Assembly (NCBI GenBank): GCA_016928975.1
Contig: JAFGJR010000100.1
Span: 1-18,234, forward strand
Source: Sedimentisphaerales bacterium
GTDB lineage: Bacteria > Planctomycetota > Phycisphaerae > Sedimentisphaerales > SG8-4
DNA length: 18,234 bases
Reading direction: 5' to 3'
Positions 9,708-16,879 of the stretch are shown here, piece by piece. Every line of letters begins with the position of its first letter. Positions within the stretch are counted from its first letter, which is position 1. Below the pieces are notes generated by a model. The model searched no databases. It was not told where the DNA came from and saw nothing but the letters and a program-made list of their open reading frames with translations. Position numbers and translations under genes: made by a program.

Positions 9708-11132
9708 TCATCGCACGTCATACCTGGCCAATGAAGCCCAGGCGGCGGCGAAGAACGCCAGGTTGAAAAGGGTCAGCAGTCCCACGTCCCAGATGGCCAG
9801 GCGCACGGATGCCCCCAGCGCCAGGGCTCGCTCCTGAAACTTCGGCACCGTCTGGAAATCCACCGGCCGATGAGAAATCGTTTTCCAGCTCTCGGCACAG
9901 CCATACTCGTCGAACAATAGATGGAGGCTATTGGGGTCTCTGGAATCCTCATCACGGACGTATTGCAGGAGCTCGTCCTGGTAGCGCTGGACTTGGCGGC
10001 GCAGGCTCGCGCAGTGGTTGACTCCCGTGCCGGCGATGGTCTCGGCCGCACGCCGGTAAACTACCGTGGGAGAGAAACACGTGAGATTCCACCCTGCGGA
10101 AACCTGCGCCAGCAGCTTGCGGTGGTGCTCTTGCCGCACCTGGTTGCGCGCATCGGTCTTCGCGATCATCCATCTGGCCCGCGCCGGCGGATTGTTCATG
10201 GGATCGCTCAGGTTGGGGCTCATACTGCCGGGCCTCTCACCGAAGGCCCCGGCCTCCGCCCGCTCGTCAATCTGCTTCGATGCCTCCTCCAGCTTCCTTC
10301 GCAAATCCACCTGCGTGGTACCCCTGGCGGACACGTCCGAGATGATCCGTCCGACGCTCGGCGTCAGAACCACTATGGCGACCCACACCAGCAGAAGGAT
10401 CACCATGCTGTTGGCGGGATGGGCCGTTCGGCTCGAGACGAGCAATCCCAGCAGCACGAACACCGAGAGGCACAGAAACGACAGGAGCACAAGGGCGAGA
10501 ATCTTCCACCATTCGCCCGATTCGAAAGCCACGTTCCGCGACGAGACTATGATGAGGAGGTTGACCAGAAGCCCGATGCCCAAGGGAATGCCCAGTGTGA
10601 CCATGGTCGCGACGTACTTGGCCAGGAGAGCCGCAGACCTCGGAACGGCCCCTGACAGCATCAAGGCGAGGGTACCCGTCTCTTTCTCGCCGCAGATACT
10701 GTCATAAGTGAAGACCAACGCGACGAAGCTCAGGATCATGGCCGTGATGAAGGCCCAGTCAATGTCGCTGAAATGCGGCAAGCTGAAATTACCCTGGTCT
10801 CGAATCTCAGGCAGATCGCTGGTGAAGCCGTTGAATCGAACACAATTGGGCAGAGCTCTCTCATACCCTTCCGCGCAGCATGTGAGCACCCCCGGTTTCG
10901 CGTAGACTTCGTGGCGGTAAAACGCCAGTTGGAAGAGTCGTCCCGATTGCCCTCGAAAGCCTTCCAGATCCTTGTTGGTCTTCTTGGAGTACTGTGCCAA
11001 CTGTTTCTCATACCGCCTTGCGAAGATGAAGCCGTTGGCTGCAAACAGCGAGATCGTCAGAAGCAGCGACAGCATAAAGCGCAGACTCAGAATGTGCTCT
11101 CGAATCTCCTTGCCGATGATCTTGCGAATCAT
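9708..11132 (-). CDS. ABC-2-type exporter permease, subfamily A (A1)
   Basis: 474 residues, start ATG 11132 after GGAG. It has an N-terminal cytoplasmic K-E-I-R-E-HILSLRF, TM1 about 20-38, and an ectodomain with VYAKPGVLTCCAEGYERALP (77-95). The coupling motif CGEKETGTLALML is at 147-159 with LLAKYVA, followed by four TMs. The second ectodomain contains NPPARAR (314-320), FSPTVVY (353-359), IAGTG (366-370), DPNSLHLLFDE (399-409) and VPKFQE (429-434). The last TM is about 445-465 and the tail ARYDVR. Unlike A2 and A3 it lacks the two cysteines just before the N-P-x-A-R-A-R element, although that surrounding element is kept. It follows the repeat lipoprotein-like gene by 31 bases and precedes B2 by 17. 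Function as in its paralogues: exporter membrane subunit of unknown cargo. Confidence 0.9.
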   Translation of the reverse strand: MIRKIIGKEIREHILSLRFMLSLLLTISLFAANGFIFARRYEKQLAQYSKKTNKDLEGFRGQSGRLFQLAFYRHEVYAKPGVLTCCAEGYERALPNCVRFNGFTSDLPEIRDQGNFSLPHFSDIDWAFITAMILSFVALVFTYDSICGEKETGTLALMLSGAVPRSAALLAKYVATMVTLGIPLGIGLLVNLLIIVSSRNVAFESGEWWKILALVLLSFLCLSVFVLLGLLVSSRTAHPANSMVILLLVWVAIVVLTPSVGRIISDVSARGTTQVDLRRKLEEASKQIDERAEAGAFGERPGSMSPNLSDPMNNPPARARWMIAKTDARNQVRQEHHRKLLAQVSAGWNLTCFSPTVVYRRAAETIAGTGVNHCASLRRQVQRYQDELLQYVRDEDSRDPNSLHLLFDEYGCAESWKTISHRPVDFQTVPKFQERALALGASVRLAIWDVGLLTLFNLAFFAAAWASLARYDVR

Positions 11133-11163
11133 GGTCTGTTCTCCACGTTGTTGCTGGCCCGGA

Positions 11164-12018
11164 TCACTGCAACGTCACCGACCCAAGGTTCGTGAAGAGG
11201 CGCAGGTTTCCCTTGCCTCGTCCGATACTGCCTGAGACCTTGCCGTGTGTGATCGTGCCACGAATATCCGCAGGCGTGCACAGCTTCACGGACCCCAAGT
11301 CGCTTTCAAGGTCAAGTGCCCCCTGGTAGTGCGGAGGCACCTTGAAGCAGATCCTCCCCCAGTCAGTACGTGCATCCGCCACCATCTCCTGCGGACAGGA
11401 ATCGCCACAATGAATATCGATCGAACCCTTCTCCGATCTGGCAACCACGCGATCTGATCTGATCTCCCGACCGACGATGCGGCCAAACTGCGTGTTCAGG
11501 TCCAGCGCGCCCTGGATGTTCTCACATGAGATGCGCCCGAACTCCGTCGCTGCTCTCACGTCGCCCTGGACCCCGTTGATCGCGATCCGGCCAAAACTGG
11601 TATCGCAGTCCACGTGGGCCTGCTGAGGCACGACAATATCAAGATCCACGGACACGAAGTGATCCTCCGACGGCATCGGGGGCTTCCTGACCGTGATGAC
11701 AAGCGTTCCGTCGTTCGGCTCAGCGGCAATCCGCACCTTCTCGCCGATCTCTCTTGCCTGGCGTTTCTTGGGGGCGTGGACGAACACGGTGCCCGTCGCG
11801 CGACAGTCCGTCACGTCCCCTGCGGAGACGCGAATCGCACCACTGTTGCCGCGAACGACGAGTTTCGAGCCGGGCAAAAATTCGGCGCGAACCGACTTTT
11901 CGGCCCGGTACTCTGTCATCGTCTTTCGTAGACAGATCGCACAGTTGTAGCATCCGCTGCACACAAGCACCTGACCCAGCAGGATCACGAGAACGATTCG
12001 TTGAATTCTTGCCTTCAT
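11164..12018 (-). CDS. Exported beta-repeat protein resembling the DUF4097 family
   Basis: 284 residues. The N-terminus is a signal sequence, positively charged then hydrophobic (RIVLVILLGQVLVCSGC). Cys23 could be a lipidation site, but the lipobox is not canonical (Cys rather than Leu at -3). From about residue 140 the protein is built of short repeats 17-23 residues apart, each with a G-[RSK]-[IV] step: FGRI at 142, 160 and 178, KGSI 197, WGRI 220, LGSV 241, HGKV 258, LGSV 278. This fits a right-handed beta-solenoid as in DUF4097-type putative adhesins. No catalytic motif is seen. AAAGGA precedes ATG 12018. The gene sits between B1 and A1 within the array, 34 and 31 bases away, so co-expression with the exporter is likely. 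An extracytoplasmic accessory role is inferred only. Confidence 0.75.
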   Translation of the reverse strand: MKARIQRIVLVILLGQVLVCSGCYNCAICLRKTMTEYRAEKSVRAEFLPGSKLVVRGNSGAIRVSAGDVTDCRATGTVFVHAPKKRQAREIGEKVRIAAEPNDGTLVITVRKPPMPSEDHFVSVDLDIVVPQQAHVDCDTSFGRIAINGVQGDVRAATEFGRISCENIQGALDLNTQFGRIVGREIRSDRVVARSEKGSIDIHCGDSCPQEMVADARTDWGRICFKVPPHYQGALDLESDLGSVKLCTPADIRGTITHGKVSGSIGRGKGNLRLFTNLGSVTLQ

Positions 12019-12052
12019 TTGTCGTCCTTTCTGTGGGAAACCACGTCTGCTT

Positions 12053-14569
12053 TCACCTCACGTCGTATCTCACGAACGCCACCAGGGCCAAGACAAAGAA
12101 CAGCATGCTGACGAGGGCCAACGAGACGAGGCTGGGAATCGCTCTCCCGACGTTTCCGAGAGCACCAGGCATGGTGAAGGCGGGGAAGTGGCGCAGGTCG
12201 AGACTGGGAGTGTCCGCAAGCCTTTTCTTCCACTGTGGCTCGATGGCCTTGTAGAAGGCCTCGATCTCCGCCGGGCTCTTGAGTCGGCGTGCTTGCGAGA
12301 GGAGTCTCTCAAACTCCTCCACCTCCTCGCCGGTGCAGGGTGTGAAGAACGACGCCGACGAGAAGCCGTCCGTTTTAGCGCGCACGTACTCGATGATCTG
12401 GGCTCGATACATCCGGACCGCGTCCATGAAGCTCCGGAAAGTCGTCAGGTCCGTTTCCGCCAGGGCCGACATCGTACCGTCGTATAGCGACATGGGGGAC
12501 AGGCTGGAGAGACGATTCGCCAGACGTCTCTGCTCGTACAGACCATCGAGGCGGCTGCGCTCGGCCTCCCAGAACCGGTCAGCGTACTTGATGGCTACAG
12601 GGAACCGCCGGTAATTGCTCTCCTGGAGGTACTCCAGATAGCTCCTGTTGAGCAGGCGAGGGTAAGATCTCCCGAACGAATCCCTGCTGTCGGACCGATT
12701 CTGGTCCCCTGACGACCGGCGGGGTGCGTTCTCGTCCCACTCCATCTGTCTTTCCTCTCGCAGGGATGCGATCCGAGCGTCGATCTTCTCCTGCGGCTCA
12801 GGCGGCCGCAGTTCGGCGGCAAGGTAGACGCTTCCGTTCGGAACGACCACGGCGAACAGAATCCAGAGAAACAGTCCAAGCACCAGAGAAACAGGCGATC
12901 TCCTCGCCAGGCAGGAGAACAACAAACCTACGTTGTACATCACGGAGACGAAGACGAGGGATGCGATGTACATGATGAGGACTTGCCCCCAATCCGAGGT
13001 GCTCAGGCTGATCATGGGAAAGGACAGGAGGATCACGAGGGTCATCAGGAAGGTGATGGTGACGGGAACGACAAGGACCAGCAGTCCGGCCAGGAGCTTG
13101 GCAAGCAACACCTGATGGCGCCGCGTGGCGCTCGAAAGCATCAGTTTGAGTGTGCCTCGTTCCCTCTCGCCGGACACGGCATCGTAGGCGACAAGCAGCG
13201 CCAGGATGCTTAGGACGATTTTGAAGATCAGAGAGGTGTCAAACACCGGGAAGACGGATTGATAGGGATTGCCCTCGCTTGCCGCTCCCCGGATCTCAGG
13301 CATTTCATCCAATTCTATCACGGCGGCATCGGCGATTCGCTTCTCCGAGCCCTCGCTGAATACGGACAGCACCGACGGTGCGCGAAACACGGTGGGGGTG
13401 ATGTTCTGGTAAACCTTGACGGTTCGCAGGTCGGCCTCATTGCGCGCAACATTGTCGCGGTAGGTCCTCAGTCTCTCCTGATAGTCTTTCGCCAGCATGG
13501 GCACGAAGACCGCCGTCAGTACGACACAGACAACGGTTGCCGCCACAAACTTGAACGTCATCAGGCTTAGCAGGAGTTCCTTCTGGACAATTTGCCAGAG
13601 CGCCTTCTCCTGGTCGCCTTGTTCCTGGCGGCTCAGTGCCGTGCCGGCCACCGCGAGGATCACGGCCAGAACCACCATACTGGCAGCCAGCAGCAGGGTG
13701 ATCGAATGACGCTTGCCCGTGTTGGCTGGCACGCTCTGCGCCTGATCTTCGCTGGCTCCCGTCTCTGCATGAGGTCCGACAAGAGCCTTGATCTCCTCAG
13801 CTCCCAGCGCTCGGTTGTAGATGCGCACGTCGTCAACAAGACCCGTCAGGAACCGCCCCGGTTTTTGAGCGTTCTCCCCGATACACAGAGCGTACTCGGT
13901 ATCGGCGATCTGGCCAGAGGCCGGTTTTCGGGCATCCTCTCGGCCATCGACGTACAGGATCATGCTGGTGCCGTCATATGCCGCGGCGACGTGGTGCCAC
14001 CGGTTGCCCGCGAGGATCGTCTCTCCGGCAAGCCAGTCCGGCTCAGACGCAGTCCCCGTACAGGCGAAGTAAGGAATCCGGCTCGTGCCCCAGGCCCGGC
14101 TCAAACGATACGATCGGTCGCCTTTGGCCAGAATCGTCTCCCAGGGACGCGTGAAGGCCTCGATCTTGATCCAGCACGCCATAGTCAGCTCGTTCCTGAT
14201 CGTCAGCTGGGGTGGATTTCCGCAGTCGATACAGTCATCCGTTCCATCAAGCTGCACGGCGCCGCCGATTCGCCCCGGCACCCACACGGGATCGCCGACC
14301 GGCTTGCCATGAAGTCCGTTGCGGGAACTGTCCGTGGCATCCCTATCGAGCTTCCACCACGCCACAAGGTTGGGATCGGCGTTTGGATCGAAGGCGACGC
14401 TCGCAACAGTGGATGGCTCTACCGCTCTGTTGGCACCCGCCGCGACGTTTGCCATCGCGGCGGTCGGCTCTGGCACCGTCTGCCCGGATGAGCTGCCGGG
14501 GCAGTCGGATGGGAACATGCCGGCCCAGAGCCCCAGGGCGGCGGCCACCACGATCGTATGGCGCATCAT
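12053..14569 (-). CDS. LamG domain-ABC-2 exporter permease fusion, subfamily B (B1)
   Basis: 838 residues in one uninterrupted frame. Residues 1-28 form a signal or anchor helix ending near DCPGSSSG. A Pro/Ala linker follows. A complete LamG/Laminin_G_3-type lectin-like domain spans about 68-265: LVAWWKLD, DSSRNGLHGKPVGDPVW, GRIGGAVQLDG, DDCIDCG, a WHHVAAAYDG strand, LYVDGRED, and the closing LVDDVRIYNRAL. TM about 290-309. The permease core starts near 323 (KALWQIVQKELLLSLMTFKF), with TM1 about 341-358, ectodomain one with VFRAPSVLSVFSEG, coupling motif SGERERGTLKLML at 466-478, more TMs, a second ectodomain with LSPMSLY, last TM and tail VRYDVR. LamG must lie outside the cytoplasm. Here the usual L-x-GTG/GTD element reads LAETD. 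Start 14569 is set by AAGGAG eight bases upstream. Known LamG domains bind glycans or proteins; the ligand here is unknown. Confidence 0.92.
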   Translation of the reverse strand: MMRHTIVVAAALGLWAGMFPSDCPGSSSGQTVPEPTAAMANVAAGANRAVEPSTVASVAFDPNADPNLVAWWKLDRDATDSSRNGLHGKPVGDPVWVPGRIGGAVQLDGTDDCIDCGNPPQLTIRNELTMACWIKIEAFTRPWETILAKGDRSYRLSRAWGTSRIPYFACTGTASEPDWLAGETILAGNRWHHVAAAYDGTSMILYVDGREDARKPASGQIADTEYALCIGENAQKPGRFLTGLVDDVRIYNRALGAEEIKALVGPHAETGASEDQAQSVPANTGKRHSITLLLAASMVVLAVILAVAGTALSRQEQGDQEKALWQIVQKELLLSLMTFKFVAATVVCVVLTAVFVPMLAKDYQERLRTYRDNVARNEADLRTVKVYQNITPTVFRAPSVLSVFSEGSEKRIADAAVIELDEMPEIRGAASEGNPYQSVFPVFDTSLIFKIVLSILALLVAYDAVSGERERGTLKLMLSSATRRHQVLLAKLLAGLLVLVVPVTITFLMTLVILLSFPMISLSTSDWGQVLIMYIASLVFVSVMYNVGLLFSCLARRSPVSLVLGLFLWILFAVVVPNGSVYLAAELRPPEPQEKIDARIASLREERQMEWDENAPRRSSGDQNRSDSRDSFGRSYPRLLNRSYLEYLQESNYRRFPVAIKYADRFWEAERSRLDGLYEQRRLANRLSSLSPMSLYDGTMSALAETDLTTFRSFMDAVRMYRAQIIEYVRAKTDGFSSASFFTPCTGEEVEEFERLLSQARRLKSPAEIEAFYKAIEPQWKKRLADTPSLDLRHFPAFTMPGALGNVGRAIPSLVSLALVSMLFFVLALVAFVRYDVR
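13548..13576 (-). repeat. Conserved DNA block in B permeases (copy in B1)
   Basis: Same segment as 6212-6240 and 9635-9663 with a few substitutions, encoding LLLSLMTFKF. It lies well inside the gene because of the LamG leader. Confidence 0.65.
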
Positions 14570-14577
14570 CGTTCTGT

Positions 14578-14583
14578 CTCCTT
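14578..14583 (-). promoter_or_regulatory. Ribosome binding site of the LamG-permease gene
   Basis: AAGGAG on the minus strand, eight bases before ATG 14569. It decides between 14569 and the longer-frame ATG at 14590, which would place this site inside the coding sequence. Confidence 0.7.
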
Positions 14584-14635
14584 CCCTCACTCAGGAGCAC
14601 GTCGATCACGTATCACAAGGGCTTGCAGGAACAGG

Positions 14636-15358
14636 TCACGCGGCGCTCTCGGCCGCTTCCATCTCACGCAGGTAGATCTGCTCCAGGTCCGCGTGCTTGA
14701 ACTCGTCGCGCTTGCGGATGGCGACCAGACGACCCTGCTTCATGATCCCGACGCGGTCGGCGATCTGCTTGGCGCGGAAGATGTCGTGCGTGGTCATCAG
14801 GATGGCCTTGCCGTGTTCGCGGAGCTTTCGCAACTGGTCGAGGAACTCATTGGCGCTCCTCGGGTCCAGGCCGCTCGTCGGCTCATCCATGATGATGGCC
14901 GGCGGGTCCTTGATCAGGGCGATGGCGATGCCGAGCTTCTGCCGCATGCCCTTGGAGTAGTTCTTCAGCCGCATGGTCAGGGCTTTCTCCGGCAGCCCCA
15001 CGGAGCGCATGACGTTGTCCAGCTCCTGATTCTTCAAGCCCTTCTTGCCGCCCAGCTCGGCGAAGAACCGCAGGTTCTGCCGGGCCGTGAACATGCCGTA
15101 GAGCTGTACGTTCTCCGAGACGTAGGAGACGTGCTTCTTGGCCTCCAGGGGGAACTTGTTGCAGTCCTGGCCGTTGATGAAGCACGAGCCGCTCGTGGGT
15201 TGGATGAAATCCAGCAGGATGTTGACGGTGGTCGTCTTGCCGGCCCCGTTGGCCCCGAGCAGGCAGAAGATCTCACCCGGCTGGATCGTGTAGCTGACGT
15301 GGTCCAGCGCCAGAACGCCATCCTCGTAACGCTTGGTCAGTTCTCTCAGTTCAATCAT
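14636..15358 (-). CDS. ABC transporter ATP-binding protein
   Basis: 240 residues, a single nucleotide-binding domain of the NatA/CcmA type that pairs with ABC-2 permeases. Walker A GANGAGKT is at 35-42, the Q-loop region YVSENVQLYG at 79-88, the signature YSKGM at 134-138 with R-Q-K-L-G, Walker B AIIMDEP at 154-160, D-loop SGLDP at 162-166, and the switch His191 in MTTHD. The usual Q-loop Gln position appears as Glu, as in many relatives of this group. The open frame extends to an ATG at 15613 inside the previous gene, but those residues are out-of-frame permease sequence. GAGGAG at 15367-15372 fixes the start at 15358. It is the only ATPase visible for eight permeases, placed after the C pair and before the B-A pairs, and should energise at least some of them. 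Confidence 0.96.
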   Translation of the reverse strand: MIELRELTKRYEDGVLALDHVSYTIQPGEIFCLLGANGAGKTTTVNILLDFIQPTSGSCFINGQDCNKFPLEAKKHVSYVSENVQLYGMFTARQNLRFFAELGGKKGLKNQELDNVMRSVGLPEKALTMRLKNYSKGMRQKLGIAIALIKDPPAIIMDEPTSGLDPRSANEFLDQLRKLREHGKAILMTTHDIFRAKQIADRVGIMKQGRLVAIRKRDEFKHADLEQIYLREMEAAESAA

Positions 15359-15366
15359 GCTCGTTT

Positions 15367-15372
15367 CTCCTC
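15367..15372 (-). promoter_or_regulatory. Ribosome binding site of the ATPase gene
   Basis: GAGGAG on the minus strand, eight bases before ATG 15358. It lies in the 43-base gap after C1 and supports the short, family-sized ATPase rather than the 325-codon open frame. Confidence 0.7.
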
Positions 15373-15401
15373 GTTTTCCACTATCGGTTCGTTCATTCCG
15401 G

Positions 15402-16865
15402 TTATCGAACATCGTATTTGTTGAAGCGTACGAACGCCACCGCGAAGAACACGACGTTGAAGACCACCAGGAGCAGGACATCTGCCCAGCCGCCGCACAG
15501 GGCTTCAACCACGGTCGTGTGCAGGTACGCCATATCCGGGATGGAAGCCCTGGATGGGTCGAATCCGTCCACCGTGTCCACGCTGGTGGCGGAACTGCCG
15601 CTCGTATTGGCATAACGCTTGATCACGAAGTTGTCGTAGATCGTTCGTTTCACTTCCTGCTGGTACCTGTCCGCGTTTGCGGCGAACCTGTCCGGCTCGG
15701 CGGTCCCGGTGCCTGAGAGCGAGGAAACAAGGTAGGTGTAGCAGCTTATGGGCGAGAGCCTCGACAGATTCACGGCCACAGAGGTCTGGACATTGCGCCG
15801 GTTGCGGTAGTCCTGTTCGATCTGTCGGACCGTATCCGCGATGCGGGCTTCACGGTCGCGGTCGAGAGAGGCGGCCTCCCGGTCGTACCGGGCATACGCC
15901 TTCTTCTCCGGCTCCGTACGCGCGCTGGACGACACCGTCCCCAATTCGAGCCCGAATTCTGCACGGCACGCCTCATACAACCGCTCCTTCTTCTGGCGGA
16001 ACTCCTCCTCGATCTCCTCGCGGGCGATCTTCTGAGTCAGGTTGGCGACGTTCCTCGACTCGATGGGATAGACGACCTCCGCAATCATCGGGCTGATTTT
16101 GGGGATTCCCAGCACGAGAATGACCCAGACGAGGAACGCCGCCATGATCGAGCCGATGGAACTGTACGTGAACGTGGACAGACATACACCCAGACTCACC
16201 ATCACGAGGACGAACAAGAACGTGACAATCACAATGGTGGCCAGCGCCGACCCAAACCCCTGTGAGCGGACGGTGATATCGGGAGAACCGCCCAGGATTC
16301 CCAGGCCAGCCAGCGTTGCGATGGCAAAGGGGATGAGCAGAGCGATGTAGTTGGCCACGACCTTCGCCAGCAGAACATGGCCGCGACGGACGTGATTCGC
16401 GATCATCGCCCGCAGTGTCCCCCTTTCCTTCTCGCCGGAGACGCGGTTGAACGTGAAGATCAGCGCCGCCAGCGAGACGATGAAGCTCACGTTGAACAGG
16501 AAATCCGCCTTTCCGAAGAGCAGGGCCTCGGCATTGTCGATGCCCGGTTCCTTGGCCGCGCGAACGAGACCCGATCGCGAGGTGATTGCCTTGTCCGGCA
16601 GGAATGGATCGAGACCCAGCGCGAAGACGCTCAGCATGGAAGGGGGCCGAAAGCCCTGGGCCTCCACGCTGGCGCCCACCGAGTCCCCGTAGTGCTGGCG
16701 ATACATCTGGTATTCCCTCTGATAGTTCGCCAGCCGTCGCTCGTAGTCTTTGCGGCCCACGTACATCCCAAGGGGAATGAGTACGAGGAACAACACCGTG
16801 ACCACGACAAAGCGAAGGTCGAGAACCGTCTCCACGAGTTCTTTGCCGATCAGTGTACGCAGCAT
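15402..16865 (-). CDS. ABC-2-type exporter permease, subfamily C (C1)
   Basis: 487 residues from ATG 16865. The upstream ATG at 16892 would overlap C2 and is less likely. N-terminus MLRTLIGKELVETVLDLRF, TM1 about 19-37. Ectodomain one contains KDYERRLANYQREY and GFRPPSMLSVFALGLDPFLP. The coupling motif SGEKERGTLRAMI is followed by LLAKVVANY, with TMs on either side. After the fifth TM comes a long, strongly charged helical stretch (about 280-350, rich in E, R, K and D) that may form a coiled coil. Then NLSRLSPISCY, SLSGTG and a final segment that includes DGFDPSRASIPDMAY, the last TM and tail NKYDVR. It follows C2 by 13 bases and precedes the ATPase by 43. C1-C2-ATPase could be one complete transporter; that grouping is inferred from order. 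Confidence 0.9.
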   Translation of the reverse strand: MLRTLIGKELVETVLDLRFVVVTVLFLVLIPLGMYVGRKDYERRLANYQREYQMYRQHYGDSVGASVEAQGFRPPSMLSVFALGLDPFLPDKAITSRSGLVRAAKEPGIDNAEALLFGKADFLFNVSFIVSLAALIFTFNRVSGEKERGTLRAMIANHVRRGHVLLAKVVANYIALLIPFAIATLAGLGILGGSPDITVRSQGFGSALATIVIVTFLFVLVMVSLGVCLSTFTYSSIGSIMAAFLVWVILVLGIPKISPMIAEVVYPIESRNVANLTQKIAREEIEEEFRQKKERLYEACRAEFGLELGTVSSSARTEPEKKAYARYDREAASLDRDREARIADTVRQIEQDYRNRRNVQTSVAVNLSRLSPISCYTYLVSSLSGTGTAEPDRFAANADRYQQEVKRTIYDNFVIKRYANTSGSSATSVDTVDGFDPSRASIPDMAYLHTTVVEALCGGWADVLLLVVFNVVFFAVAFVRFNKYDVR

Positions 16866-16873
16866 TGCACGGT

Positions 16874-16879
16874 CTCCTT
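16874..16879 (-). promoter_or_regulatory. Ribosome binding site of C1 overlapping the C2 stop codon
   Basis: AAGGAG on the minus strand begins at the final A of the C2 TGA (16879-16881) and is eight bases from ATG 16865. This arrangement favours translational coupling of C2 and C1. Confidence 0.65.

Larger units (their letters stand above)
9708..14569 (-). repeat. B-A permease module, copy 1 (B1-exported repeat protein-A1)
   Basis: First tandem pair, and the only one with a complete LamG leader on B and an extra exported protein gene between B and A. Confidence 0.75.

Noticed and set aside
11451..11465. Three tandem GATCT units
   Set aside because: Only 15 bases inside a coding sequence, explained by the codons for an E-I-R-S-D-R stretch. 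No sign of a functional repeat.
15359..15613. N-terminal extension of the ATPase frame up to an ATG at 15613
   Set aside because: The extra 85 codons overlap the 3' end of C1 and read as low-complexity out-of-frame sequence. The GAGGAG at 15367-15372 and the family start at MIELRELTKRY support 15358.
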